From Athripsodes cinereus (Eukaryota > Arthropoda > Insecta > Trichoptera > Leptoceridae): a stretch of 64,000 nucleotides of DNA. Each line of letters opens with the position of its first letter. Positions within the stretch are counted from its first letter, which is position 1. Shown here one piece after another: positions 10,273-20,453 of this stretch. The notes beneath the pieces are model-generated. The model made no database searches and was not told where the DNA came from. It saw nothing but the letters and a program-made list of their open reading frames with translations. The translations under genes were made by a program, and so were the position numbers. The stretch covers positions 620,001 to 684,000 of the forward strand of contig OX388319.1 in assembly GCA_947579605.1 (NCBI GenBank). Direction: 5' to 3'.

Positions 10273-11012
10273 GGCGCCCCTTTAGCAAAAACGATAAAAT
10301 ACTGTATTGAATTTTCAAATCAATCAATACAATACACATCAAATTCGATAGAAAAAACTCTCAAAACTTGTTAATCTTTGCGAACATTTTGATTTGATAA
10401 AATAAAAAAAAATATTACCAATACTTATTAGTTTTTTACTTAAAAATAAATGCCGACTGACGAGATTTGGTAGGTACTCCTTGTTATATCAAAATACAAA
10501 TCATTTGTAAATTATAAATAGGTTTAAATATTTTATTCATCCTATTAAGCGTATAAATGCTATAGATTTTAGCAAACTTTTTTTAGTAAGTATATACAAA
10601 TAATCGATTTCATGTGGTAATTTTTGGTTTCAAAATATGAGAAAATTTAATCAAAAAATTTATCTATTAAATCGGTCAATATCCATACACAAAAAAAAAA
10701 TCGACATATAATTGTAATAACTATCTAACTACTGTATTCGTGATATTAAAAAAAATTAAAATTTGTAGGATTCTCGTGTATTTATGTACCAAACACACTC
10801 CCGAATTCGATTTTTAGAAATATGATTTTTTTATAAACAAATACTATGAAGCTAAAATCAAGTTTTTTTTCTAAATTTAAAGTTTGATATTGGTAATTAA
10901 TATTTGTTTTCACATTTTATCAAATCAAAATGTTCGTAGGGTCAACAAGAGAGTTTTGTATGCCAAACTTGTTGAAAATTGAATGTTTTATCGTTTTTGC
11001 TTTAGGGGCGCC
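10273..11012. mobile_element. Non-autonomous TTAA-target (piggyBac-like) element
   Basis: The 740-bp unit is bounded by GGCGCCCCTTTAGCAAAAAC (left) and GTTTTTGCTTTAGGGGCGCC (right) and flanked by TTAA at 10269-10272 and 11013-11016. The inverted ends extend with interruptions (ACGATAAAA, TTTTGATTTGATAAAAT). No transposase ORF. The TTAA duplication suggests piggyBac, although the GGCGCC terminus is not the common CCC start. It lies in the last esterase intron. Confidence 0.8.
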
Positions 11013-11151
11013 TTAAGTTATTCTGATCGGAGTATGTATATGTATGTGAATAATAAAATTATTGCTACCTTAAATATTTTTAATTGTAAATGTAGGTATA
11101 TAGTACGTCAACTTTATTGTTAACAAAAGTGGTTCATGCCGTAAAATTTAT

Positions 11152-11183
11152 CAATAAATAAATAAATAAATAAATAAATAAAT
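11152..11183. repeat. (AAAT)n microsatellite
   Basis: About eight units of AAAT, possibly the tail of a retroposon ending at AAAATTTATC. Confidence 0.9.
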
Positions 11184-11326
11184 ATACCCACATACCCATC
11201 TTGAATTAAGTAGAGTGACAAACGAGGACAGTAAGAAAAAGTTAGAGAAGATATCAAAATAGGCAGGTATGTAGCAAAACTGAACTCAAAATGGTTTTAG
11301 AAGATGAAAAATTCAACAAGACTTAC

Positions 11327-12624
11327 CCAAATTTGGCAAAGTTAGTCCACAGTGTTGCCATACGTTCAACAGTCAATATGTCTCCAGGTTGGACAGGATC
11401 AGATGCAAACAATCTGGAGTTGATATCGAATATATATCCTAGTTCATCGGCATGGCAGGCTCGCCTGTACTTCACAGGGAACAGTTTATCCATTATATTG
11501 TAATTGCCTTTATAGTCAAAGTGATACAAATAAGCTGAATTGTATGTAGAGTATTTCTTAGCAGTATAATAAACACCTTTAATGAAGTCATAATCACTAC
11601 GTAAAGTGATGTAATTGTTTATAATATCATCCTCTTCGTTACTGAAGTAGAATTTTTTTATTTTTTTTGCGGCTAATTCTATCTTTTTGGCATCGAACTT
11701 AAGTTTCAAATATAACGGAACAAACTCTTTAAAATCAGGAACTGCTTCAGAGACATTGCTTAATGTTTTGTTATATAATCGTTCATAATTCAATATAACC
11801 ATCAGGAAACCTTCATTAGATGTTGTGCCCGCCATGATAGGGATTTTCGGGAAATCACCTCTCTCAACTCTTTCGCGATTATCTTCAGTAATAAGTGGTG
11901 TTACACATGGTATTTGCTGTTCGATTACAGGTTTAAAAATTGGATGAGCATGACTAGAGAAAAGTGGACTTAGTGCCAAATCCTTAACGGAAGTTTTGTG
12001 TAAAAAGTTGATAAGTTCTGTTTTGTTTGTAGTTTTCAATCCTAATTCTTGTCCAAGGGTGAAAGCTGATTTGATGGGATCTTCAGTAACAGACCAATCA
12101 CTGAATGCTGTCCCAGATTGTAATATAGCCCTTTTGAACTGCCCTTGAGTACTTTTAGCTAAAATTAAATTATGTACAGCCCCTGCACCAGCACTTTCTC
12201 CTAACAATGTCACATTATCAGGATCTCCTCCAAAATATGTTATATGCCTGTTGACCCACGACAATGCCATCGCCAAATCTTTTAATCCCATATTTCCTGG
12301 CGCCTCCTTCATATGAAGACATAAGAATCCAAATAAACCTAGTCTATAATTACTAGAGACAAGTATAACATTTTTTTGTAAAAGAAAATCGGGTCCATAT
12401 ACATTTGGGCTTCCACTACCCGCAGTATATCCTCCTCCGTGAACCCAAAACATAACTGGAAGTTTTTCTCCCTTTTTAACATTTTCTGGAACAAATATAT
12501 TGAGATAAAGACAGTCCTCCTCTCCAACGAATTGTTTCGTGATCCACCAATCATACTGAGCACATAGTTTCATATTCTTAGTGGCGTCATATACTGAGTT
12601 CCATGGGCTGACTGAAACTGGATT
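11327..12624 (-). CDS. Carboxyl/choline esterase, main catalytic exon
   Basis: A 1298-nt exon runs from a TATTCCCAG acceptor to a GG|GTAAGT donor (minus strand). It encodes the alpha/beta-hydrolase core: EEDCLYLN, the oxyanion-hole HGGGY (exon residues 62-66), the nucleophile elbow GESAG (Ser144 of the exon), Glu271 in TSNEGFL, and His391 in CHADELGYIF. The triad is complete, so an active ester hydrolase is expected, probably for xenobiotic, odorant or hormone esters; the substrate cannot be read from the sequence. There are no stops or frameshifts. The whole catalytic core sits on one long exon, flanked by transposon-filled introns. Confidence 0.92.
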
Positions 12625-12689
12625 CTGGGAATAGCAATAAAAAAATAACAGCATTATTTAATTTGGATAATTTTAAATGTTTTTAATCG

Positions 12690-13015
12690 AGTTTTCTACA
12701 ATGCACTTCAGGGCTACTCTTGACACAATCTAAATACGATCATAATCTAGTCTTGATCTTGATCATACGACGCATGAAGGGACTATAGACAAAAACACCG
12801 TGCTACTGCTACCGCGCGATCGGTATGCGCGTATTTATGGCCAATAGTCACTTCGCGCGTCGTATGATTAAGATTAAGATCGTGTTTAGATTTTGTCAAG
12901 AGTAACCCTACTGTTACTTGATTATAATTTTAAATCGCGACAATTTTCAACAAACCATTGACGAGCGAGACAATACTGACTAATATTTTATTGACACATC
13001 GACAAAACAAAAGAA
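12690..13015. mobile_element. Retroelement terminus split by a MITE (esterase intron)
   Basis: TTCTACAATGCAC before, and GTTACTTGATTATA ... CCATTGACGAGCGAGACAAT after the MITE, match the arms at 24958-25100 and 25590-25735. This is therefore a single copy of that Penelope-like terminus, interrupted by the 12710-12909 element. Confidence 0.55.
12710..12909. mobile_element. MITE, 200 bp (AGGGCTACTCTTGACACAAT)
   Basis: Left AGGGCTACTCTTGACACAAT and right terminus, read inward as AGGGTTACTCTTGACAAAAT, form inverted repeats of about 38 bp with a few differences. Relatives: 6883-7015 (left part) and 14858-14891 (right end). It is inserted in a retroelement terminus; the target duplication is unclear. 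Confidence 0.85.
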
Positions 13016-13127
13016 TTGAAAACAGTAAGTGTATCATGGATTAGGTATCGTAAACATTGTGAAACATTCGAAATGACTCGAAACTGTTACATACACAACA
13101 GTAACATACATCAAAAATATATATAAT

Positions 13128-13800
13128 ACTAGCTGACTCAACGAACTTCGTACCGCCTAACAATCAATGAATGATTAATATTATTTTTAGTCTCTTTACA
13201 AATTACTTTCAAATTCATTTATGTTGAACAATTATATTTAACTCAGATTTGTTTATAAATTATCTGTTGTACGTAATATAATTATGTAGGCAGGTACTAA
13301 TTTATTTTTTTAGGTAGATACCTATTCATTTTAAATTTATAAAATGACTTTCCATGATTTTTTCAAAATTGAAATTTCAGAACCGCAAATGTTAAATTGT
13401 ATGGATAAAGATTCTAATTTAAAAACGTATACTAAAATTATTCTTTAAATGTCCCAATCTATGAAAAAGCTTCATCGTTGATTTTGTATAATTTTCCATA
13501 TTGTTTTATTGAACACAACAAAAAAATCGTTGATGGTGGATAAAACATTTAAAAATAAAATCGTTATGGCAACACGTGACAGCGGAACTGTCATAAAAAT
13601 GTTACTTTCATACAAAAATACAATCCAAATTTCCGACTTTCCCGTTAGATTTTCCAAAAAAATTCTGTCATGCAAACCGTCCTCTGAAAATTGCGTACCT
13701 ACACAATAAAAAAAAATCAGCCAATTCGGTACAGTCGTTCTCAAGTTATGAGGGAACATACATGGTCATCTCATTTACATTTATATAGAGAAGAGATAAT
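13128..13800 (+). repeat. Dispersed repeat (AGCTGACTCAACGAACTTCG start)
   Basis: It starts ACTAGCTGACTCAACGAACT and ends around CATGGTCATCTCATTTACAT ... ATATAGAGAAGAGATAATAG, via CGGTACAGTCGTTCTCAAGT. Similar start/end pairs are common in lepidopteran genomes as non-coding repeats; the class is not assigned. It lies in the esterase intron. Confidence 0.45.
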
Positions 13801-14089
13801 AGACACAACACAAGTCCACAAAACAGAAATTGGAACATTATAAAAACAATTATAGAGAAGAATCATATTATAGGCATGTCAAATGAACGAATATTATGGT
13901 CACTTTGAAATAATATTATGTAAATAATATGGAAAAAAAAAAGAAATTTAGAATAATGGAAGATCAAAAAGCATAATTTTTTGGTCATAAGATTAGTTTT
14001 TTTTTTAAATACTCAAGGTAAGTGGAATAATTATATAATAGGTAGGTATATTGTTGTCAGTTGTATAAAATAATGTCAAATTATTAGAA

Positions 14090-14401
14090 AAGAAGAATGA
14101 GCGGATGCAAGAAGAGTGTTGTGGACACAATGCGTGTGAATAAACTACGGTAGTTTGGACATGTTGAACGAATGAACGAGGTAAGAAGGACAAAGAGGAT
14201 ATACTCGTCTGAAAGAAAGGGTGTGAGGAAGCGTTCGAGATCCACGTGGCTTGATCACGTGAATAAAAATATCAAGGACGGCCGCGTGTTGATTAGGAGG
14301 AACCGACGTGCGTGTATGAGAAACTGTATGAATGTGGAGGAAGCGAAGGAAGTGTTTGGCGTTCCGTCCTCTATGCCCACCCCACTTGGTATAGTGTAGT
14401 A
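14090..14401 (+). pseudogene. RTE-type LINE 3' end
   Basis: RMSGCKKSVVDTMRVNKLR, a stop, FGHVERMNE, then RNRRACMRNCMNVEEAKEV; the final LSAYP...WDTA is rearranged (FGVPSSMPTPLGIV). It ends in GGTATAGTGTAGTA. Same family as 9010-9400. Located in the esterase intron, opposite strand. Confidence 0.7.
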
Positions 14402-14491
14402 CCTATGTCAATATGTTAAGTCGTATGTGGGGCATTGTCAACAATATAGAAAATAAAATGACAATTCACAAAGTCATCATCAAAAAGTTTT

Positions 14492-14570
14492 ACATTTAAT
14501 TATAAGCTTAGTGGGAAAGGTGTATAAGGTTGTATTTGGGTTTATAACAAACCCAGATATATCTTTTTTT
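14492..14570 (+). mobile_element. SINE 3' fragment
   Basis: AAGCTTAGTGGGAAAGGTGT, ATAAGGTTGTATTTGGGTTT and CAAACCCAGATATATC plus a T-run match the 3' half of the SINE at 47564-47783. Confidence 0.65.
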
Positions 14571-14721
14571 TTTTTAAATTAACACATGGTGGAGTCAAAT
14601 TATTAAAATAAAATATATGAATAAACACACAGACAAACAACAAACCAACTGCCCATTGTCAAATTATAAACTTAAATAATAAAGACGTCATGTTTGTATT
14701 TGAGAGAATTGTCAGCAAAAT

Positions 14722-14785
14722 AAATATTTATTTATTTATTTATGAAATATACGGCTTGCGCCTTTTTACAAATAACATGATCAAA
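14722..14785 (-). mobile_element. Retroposon tail (minus)
   Basis: On the minus strand, AAAGGCGCAAGCCGTATATT ... TAAATAAATAAATAAATATT resembles the AAATAAAT-tailed retroposon end also seen at 34105-34150 (AAGGCTTATGCCGTCTATTG). Confidence 0.4.
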
Positions 14786-14857
14786 AAATAATACAGTCTT
14801 CAGTAGGTATTGTTGTTATTATGAAATATTTTATGAAATAGGTATATCTTCCAAGAC

Positions 14858-14891
14858 AAGATCGTGTTAAGATTGCATCAAGAGTAGCCCT
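14858..14891. mobile_element. MITE right-end fragment
   Basis: AAGATCGTGTTAAGATTGCA and AGAGTAGCCCT match the right terminus of the 12710-12909 family. Confidence 0.55.
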
Positions 14892-14946
14892 GTAGATTTA
14901 TTTCATATAATTAATAATTATTTATAAGTAGTATGTAGGTACTAAC

Positions 14947-15117
14947 TTGAAATCTCAGCTGTCCCAGGGGTGGCTGTGCGAATGGCACTCCAGTAAATGA
15001 TTTGTAGCTGAATCCATTAGCTGTCTTTAGTATTTGTCCCCGTAGAACGCCTAGCTGTGGTAGAGTCACTTGGACTATGTTTTCTGGCTGCTTATTATAA
15101 CAATCATCTTCTGTTTC
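14947..15117 (-). CDS. Carboxylesterase, upstream coding exon
   Basis: The exon starts after acceptor CATCTGTCAG and ends CAA|GTTAGT. It encodes ETEDDCYNKQPENIVQVTL, PQLGVLRGQILKTANGFSYK, SFTGVPFAQPPLGQLRFQ, the N-terminal strand and the F-x-G-V/I-P-F-A-x-P-P-x-G-x-L-R-F block of carboxylesterases. It is 57 codons in phase 0 and joins NPVSVSPW of the next exon. There is no start codon; a further exon with the signal peptide must lie above 15117 and was not found. The three exons give 542 residues, nearly the full family length. Confidence 0.88.
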
Positions 15118-15370
15118 CTGACAGATGTTGGATTGTATGGACTATATTGGAACAAATGATACGATATTATTATTAGCACTGCTGAACAAATGTAATAGAA
15201 AACAACCGAGTAATTAAGTACAAAATTATAAGCATTATTAAATAAGTTACAATGAATATTTGGAAGTGATTTACAATTAATCTGTTAATAATAATAATAA
15301 TAATAAAAATGGATATTTTCTAACTTAATTTTATATACATTGGAAATATATATATATAGGTATATATATA

Positions 15371-16666
15371 AAGGGTTTTTCAACAAGGACTTTGTTTTTT
15401 AAAACAAAATAAAACAAAAAAATTTGATGAAGATGATTAAAATTTTTATTGAATTACAAAGAGAAAAGTTTGGCAATTATGCATGAAAAATGATATCTGA
15501 CAAATGTCCACCACGAGCACGCTGACAGATGTCGATTCTTTCATCAAAGTTTTTAATCACTTTTTGGCAAAATGGCGGGACTATTTCGCTAATCACATCA
15601 CGGATTTTGAGTTTTAAGGCTGCAATCGATTCGATTGGCTCCGTATAGACTCTGTCCTTAACATAGCCCCACAAAAAATAATCCAGTGGCGTTAAATCAC
15701 ACGATCTGGCTGGCCACTTAACAGCTGAGTTTCGTGAAATCATGCGATCGGGAAATTTGGTTTGCAATAAATTGATCGTTTCATTGGCTGTGTGACATGT
15801 GGCACCGTCCTGTTGAAACCACATGTCAGTGATATCCACGTCATCAATAATAGGCCAAAATTGAGTTGTCAACATCTTGCGATAGCGTGATCCATTGACC
15901 GTTACCGCATTTCCAGTCTCATCTTCGGAAAAAAACGGCCCAATCACGCCTCCAGACCACATAGCGCACCATACAGTGACACGCTGAGCATGCAACGGCT
16001 TCTCAATAATTGCTCTAGGATTTTCAGAAGCCCAAATGCGGCAATTTTGCTTGTTGACGTACCCTGACAAGTGAAAATGGGCTTCGTCTGAAAAAATGAT
16101 TTTTTCAGAAAAACCAGCGGGTTGTTCCTGAATGAATTGAGCGAATCTACGGCGATTTGAATGGTCGTTCGGCTTCAATTCCTGCACCAGTTGAACCTTG
16201 TAAGGCTTCAAAGCCAAATCCTTACGCAAAATTCGCCATGTGGTGGTTTTGGATAACCCCAATTGTCGAGAACGTCGAGGAATTGACAAATTTGGATCTG
16301 CTTCAACACTGTGGCTCACGGCTGCGATGTTTTCAGTTGAACGACCCGGTCGTACACGCGTTGGTGTTAACACATTTTGTATCGAGCCTGTCGACTCAAA
16401 TTTAGCGACCAAATTCTTAATAGCGGTCTCAGAAGGACGATTATGTTGTCCGAAAATATCACGAATTTGACGAAATGTCACTTTAGCAGAACCACCATTT
16501 TCATAATGGATTTTAATTATTTTAATGCGATTTTCAAGCGAAATTGAATTCATTGCAACAATTGCCAATGCATCCACTACGAATACGTCAAAAAATTAAA
16601 TGTCAAAACTATCATGTTGCTGGTGTTGCCACAATTAAAAAACAAAGTTCTTGTTGAACAACCCTT
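15371..16666 (-). mobile_element. Complete Tc1/mariner element, DD41D type
   Basis: The 1296-bp element has inverted ends of about 32 bp: left AAGGGTTTTTCAACAAGGAC, right read inward AAGGGTTGTTCAACAAGAAC, both continuing TTTGTTTTTTAA. TA flanks both sides (15369-15370, 16667-16668). It carries one uninterrupted transposase gene. It sits upstream of the esterase exons in the same orientation, perhaps within the first intron. Confidence 0.93.
15477..16577 (-). CDS. Tc1/mariner transposase, 366 aa, intact
   Basis: Cut-and-paste transposase that binds the element's ends. N-terminal helix-turn-helix region (about residues 15-65), a GRS linker (78-80) and a second HTH (about 95-125, RRSRQLGLSKTTTWRIL). 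Catalytic acids by position: D164 (IFSDEAHF), D257 (WFQQDGATCHTA) and D299 (DLTPLDYFLWG). There are 41 residues between the last two, the spacing of the DD41D (rosa/Visitor-like) group and not DD34D mariner. No stop or frameshift; a second Met (residue 9, at 16553) is an alternative start. The length is normal for the superfamily, so it could encode active enzyme. Confidence 0.92.
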   Translation of the reverse strand: MDALAIVAMNSISLENRIKIIKIHYENGGSAKVTFRQIRDIFGQHNRPSETAIKNLVAKFESTGSIQNVLTPTRVRPGRSTENIAAVSHSVEADPNLSIPRRSRQLGLSKTTTWRILRKDLALKPYKVQLVQELKPNDHSNRRRFAQFIQEQPAGFSEKIIFSDEAHFHLSGYVNKQNCRIWASENPRAIIEKPLHAQRVTVWCAMWSGGVIGPFFSEDETGNAVTVNGSRYRKMLTTQFWPIIDDVDITDMWFQQDGATCHTANETINLLQTKFPDRMISRNSAVKWPARSCDLTPLDYFLWGYVKDRVYTEPIESIAALKLKIRDVISEIVPPFCQKVIKNFDERIDICQRARGGHLSDIIFHA

Positions 16667-16668
16667 TA

Positions 16669-17000
16669 TCGGATTAGTCCGTGTACTTGGATTATTGCCC
16701 GAAAGTAGTGTTGTGGAATTCTCAAGAAATTATTTTTCGAGAAAATTACAGAGAAATTTCTTGCTGAATTTCTCGAAGTGGAGAATTTTCGGAGAACTAT
16801 GGTGTATTTCATATTTTTTAAATACCACTCGGAAAAATTATGGAGAGAAATTTCTCTTCCATCAGAGGAGAAATTTCTCGTTCTCGAGGAATTTCTTTGG
16901 AAAATTTCTCTACTCACATCACTACCCGAAAGGGTATATTTCCGACGTTTCGGCTGAATACGGTCAGCCATAGTCACGGATAAAAATTTGTCAACGAATA
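16669..17000 (-). mobile_element. Penelope-like terminus with degenerate hammerhead-like core
   Basis: On the minus strand TCCGTGACTATGGCTGACCG, TATTCAGCCGAAACGTCGGA lies at 16980-16941. Layout: stem I TCC/GGA, GTGACTA in place of CTGANGA, an extra T, stem II GGCTGA/TCAGCC, GAA, palindrome ACGT, C. Two core bases differ, so it is probably inactive. The hAT MITE is inserted inside this terminus and the mariner sits next to it. Confidence 0.45.
16706..16924. mobile_element. hAT-like MITE, 8-bp duplication CCCGAAAG
   Basis: Ends TAGTGTTGTG / CACATCACTA (inward TAGTGATGTG) are flanked by exact CCCGAAAG at 16698-16705 and 16925-16932. The interior consists largely of repeats of GAGAAATTTCTC-like words in both orientations. 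No ORF. Confidence 0.9.
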
Positions 17001-17151
17001 AATAAAAAGTCATAAATAGAAATAAAAATAATTAAATAAGAGAAAAAAATAGACAAAATTGAAAGTAGAAAGATAACATAAATGCATGGAGTCATCCGAT
17101 AAAAGATTATTCCAATATAGATCTCCGTAATAACATTTTTCACCAGCTGTA

Positions 17152-17178
<27 letters not shown>

Positions 17179-17182
<4 letters not shown>

Positions 17183-17466
17183 AGGTGAAGGTTTTACTCC
17201 ATTTCACTGCGTACAGTCGGGCAGAGACTTGGCTCTTGCCTTTGCATGTGGGACGAGACACGGCCCGTCACCGGAACATGCAGATTGGATTTGCAGAATA
17301 GGTGTTGTGTTTCTGCATTGTGTATACATGTGCTTCTTCAGACCTATTCTGCAAATCCAATCTGCATGTTCCGGTGACGGGCCGTGTCTCGTCCCACATG
17401 CAAAGGCAAGAGCCAAGTCTCTGCCCGACTGTACGCAGTGAAATGGAGTAAAACCTTCACCTCATA
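17179..17466. repeat. Long perfect hairpin, 125-bp arms, 38-base loop
   Basis: The arm at 17179-17303 (TGAGGTGAAGGTTTTACTCC ... TTTGCAGAATAGGT) is exactly inverted at 17342-17466. A (TA)n run precedes the left arm. The arms are GC-richer than the surroundings and open on both strands (start MALAFACGTRHGPSPEHADW), which is only a mirror effect. A transcript would form a 125-bp dsRNA. Confidence 0.97.
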
Positions 17467-17860
17467 CTATCTCCTGCGTAAAATCAAGTGATCTTTCATT
17501 AATGGAATGCATGTTGCACATGTATTTCCGATGAAAATTTGATCACACAGTCATTCATATATATATATATATATGTAAGAAAACGTATATAAAAGTGTAT
17601 ATATATGTATAGTATCAATATTTACGTAAGTACTATTCTACAAATTCAATTTTTATTATTAATAATTTAAAATGACGAAAAAGTAAAATAATGTCTACAA
17701 ATTACTAATATTGGGGATACCACCGATAGTAACAATACGAGAAGAAGCCACTTAGAAGTCACCATCTTGTTATACACAGTCACACGATCTATCAACTCCC
17801 CTGACGACTGCAAAATAAGTACTACATAGGTACCTACCACATCATAATAGTGTAGGTATA
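17467..17860. other. AT-rich interval
   Basis: Contains (TA)n near 17555-17575 and GTAGGTACCTACC-type words. No ORF or recognised repeat boundary. Confidence 0.4.
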
Positions 17861-17863
17861 TGA

Positions 17864-19116
17864 CAGAGATGTGACGTATTTGAAATAAAAGTACTTAAAA
17901 TACAAGTACAAAATACGTATTTTCATTTTGTATTTCAAATACCTTTTTGTAGAGTATTTTGTATTTTACACAAAATACCAATTTATTTGTTTGAAACAAA
18001 ATTCTGTCATTAAATTCATATGCGCGTACGCAAGCTTTTTTGTCAATTTGTTGAATTACGATTACAACACTATTCCATTAGAGTACTCCATACCTGAGAT
18101 ATACACACATAATAATGATGATTGAACAAATTATACATGACGCCGTTTAATGATCCATGATGAAATTTTCATCAACGGCGCTGTGATTTCTCCTGAACGG
18201 TAGCGTTTCCAACTTTATCTGCAGGCAATCTGTTCCAGGCAGTTGACGCTGCGATTATGGTTTTCCTTTCTGCAAATTTAGAGGTATTTGCAATATTGAA
18301 TTCTACGAGTTTGTTCACTGCATTAGAACCTGAACACAGTCTTCGCCTCAAATTTTTGTCAGCGGAACAGCTCAGTGGATGGTGTCAGTGGTGTGCTACC
18401 TTGTGGACAGTGAGACACAGTTTAAACACTATTCTCTCTGAGACTCTCAGCTCGTGTAGACTTCTTAGTAGTGAAGTGATGTGGCAGCTCTGATTCTCTT
18501 TGTAAATGATTCGAAGGCAACATTAAAATCCATCTGAAGACGATCAAGAAGGGTCTGGAGCAGTCCTGTATATAATATGATGTTACAGTAGTCCATACGA
18601 TTTCAGATTCGGAGTATCGATCCTGATTTATTCTGCAGCCCAAGTTCAAGATATCTGAGCTTCCTGCTTGATACTCACTGCATTTATGACAATTTTCGCA
18701 GTCGCCTCATCTCTTCGAACAACCATACATTTTGGTTTGTCTTTATTTTTATGTTGTATTTTGACAGTTCTTCCTAAGGCTTTATTCAACTCATCTTCAT
18801 TATCTGCAAGCTGTGCTATATCGAATCTATACTCTTGTCCAGTTCTTCATTTTTTCTATCAATTCATCAATGGCTCGCTGTATATAACAGTTAAATAGTG
18901 CGGTAAATATTGAATACCCCTGTCTTACACCTTGTTCAACTATTTGTAAAAAGTATTTTAAATAAGTATTTTAAAAAAGTATTTTGAAAATACGTATTTT
19001 GTATTTAAATACCATTTTAAAAAAGTATTTAGTATTTTGTATTTGAAATACAAAAATTCAAAAGTATTTGTATTTTGTATTTAAATACTTTTTTGAAAGT
19101 ATTTTGCACATCTCTG
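17864..19116 (-). mobile_element. hAT-like element with LINE cargo, copy A
   Basis: Termini CAGAGATGTG (17864) and CACATCTCTG (19116). Subterminal zones of about 80 and 190 bp are packed with AAATAC/GTATTT. Flanks GTATATGA / GTATAATT are a degraded 8-bp duplication. The interior, read on the minus strand, has an RTE-like RT fragment (VEQGVRQGYSIFTALFNCYI, QRAIDELI) and then a CR1-like LINE C-terminus and 3' UTR (cattaaacggcgtcatg). No transposase. Copies B, C and D are at 27994-30635, 34484-35051 and 44430-45701. Confidence 0.85.
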
Positions 19117-19269
19117 GTATAATTATAACATATTATCATAAGTGCTAGGTAAATTATTATGTTTAGCATTCGTGTATTAAATGCATCAATTTATTTTGTA
19201 TTAAGTCAATGATTTGTTGCTTAAAGCCCGGCTTCACACAGGATTTTATTTTCATTTCAATTAATAAAA

Positions 19270-19923
19270 TATGTTGAAATAACTTTATTTCTCGGATATT
19301 GCAGGAGTCCAAGGACTCCTAAGTATTTATCCGTTTAGGTGACAATTTATTTATATTTTAATTCTCTCTAGTTTAATACCACTATGCCAGTGTTGGAATC
19401 TCCGATCCTACCACGCCAGTGGGCGGGGGACCCGGCTGATGTAGCAGATCCCATATTGAGACCCACACATCCACGAATGTCTTAAAGTGTGAAGGGTTTG
19501 TCGCATTTAAAAACACTTCCCCAATCCAGATGGGTCGAGGAGTGTCAACAGTCATACCCAGAATCATTTCCTCTCTTGCATCCATCATCAAAGGACATTC
19601 CCAAAGGATATGTTCTGCATATTGAGATCCTGTCCCACATGTGCACCATGGATTATCAGTTAAGGCTAACTCAAAAAGTTTACCTCTCAACTGGCCATGT
19701 CCAGTGATAAGTTGTACAGAAAAATGATCAAGGGACAAGAAGCTCATTCTCAGTCTTTCACAGACATCTGGAAAGAACTTGTAGACAAGTCTACCAGTTC
19801 TTCCAGTGGTCCACCTGTCTTGCCAAACACTCATTGTCCTCTCACGAATCCTGCCGATTGCCCTAGATATATCCCTTATCTCGGTTCCTGCTTCAACAGG
19901 TATACCAAGATGTTCCACACGTC
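19270..19923 (-). pseudogene. R1-clade LINE 3' end with 14-bp target duplication
   Basis: The minus-strand frame (stop near 19382) encodes IPVEAGTEIRDISRAIGRIR, the C-terminal zinc-knuckle region NPWCTCGTGSQYAEHILWEC and a short tail. Cys-Cys-His-Cys after RT is typical of R1/I-type elements. The 3' UTR ends GGAGTCCTTGGACTCC ... AATAAAGTTATTTCAACA. TTCAATTAATAAAA flanks both ends (19256-19269 and 19924-19937). Other copies: 31665-31960 (internally deleted) and 56175-56225. Confidence 0.88.
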
Positions 19924-19983
19924 TTCAATTAATAAAAATAAAACACTTATATTCATTTTATTTAATTAGGCAATCCACTCCAG

Positions 19984-20453
19984 ATGGCCTTTAATGCTGC
20001 CGCCAGGACCATTTACAGAGAGAACAAGTGCTGTCACATCACACCACTGCTTAAGGAACTACACTGGCTGAGAGTCCCAGAGAGAGTGGAGTTCAAACTG
20101 TGCCTCACGGCCCACAAGGCCTTGAACGGCACAGTTCCTCTATGCCTCGCTGTGGTCTGTCCCGTTGTAGAAACTCTGAGGCGACCACTGCGATCAGCTT
20201 CCACCGCTGTCAACAAACTTGTAGAACCCAACAGGGCAAACACTTCCAAATTCGCAGAGAGGGGCTTCAGCGTTACAGGGCCAACTGCCTGGAACCAATT
20301 ACCAGCGAATTTAAGACAGAACCAACCCACCGCAACATTCAGGAGTAAGCTGAAAACACTGCTTTTCAGATAAGTCACGACGCCCTTGAGATGGTCACGG
20401 ATCATTAAACGGCGCCAAATACAAATTGTCTTTATTATTATTATTATTATTTA
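19984..20453 (+). pseudogene. CR1-like LINE C-terminus and 3' UTR
   Basis: Open frame: AFNAAARTIYRENKCCHITP, LLKELHWLRVPERVEFKLCL, then FSVTGPTAWNQLPANLRQNQ, TFRSKLKTLLFR and a stop near 20373. This is the post-RT domain of CR1-type elements. The UTR reads CCTTGAGATGGTCACGGATC, ATTAAACGGCGCC, then (ATT)n. The same segment, diverged, is the cargo of the hAT-like copies. Confidence 0.8.

Noticed and set aside
17204..17441. Two mirrored 70-codon ORFs on both strands
   Set aside because: Same start peptide on both strands because the DNA is a perfect inverted repeat; not evidence for a gene.
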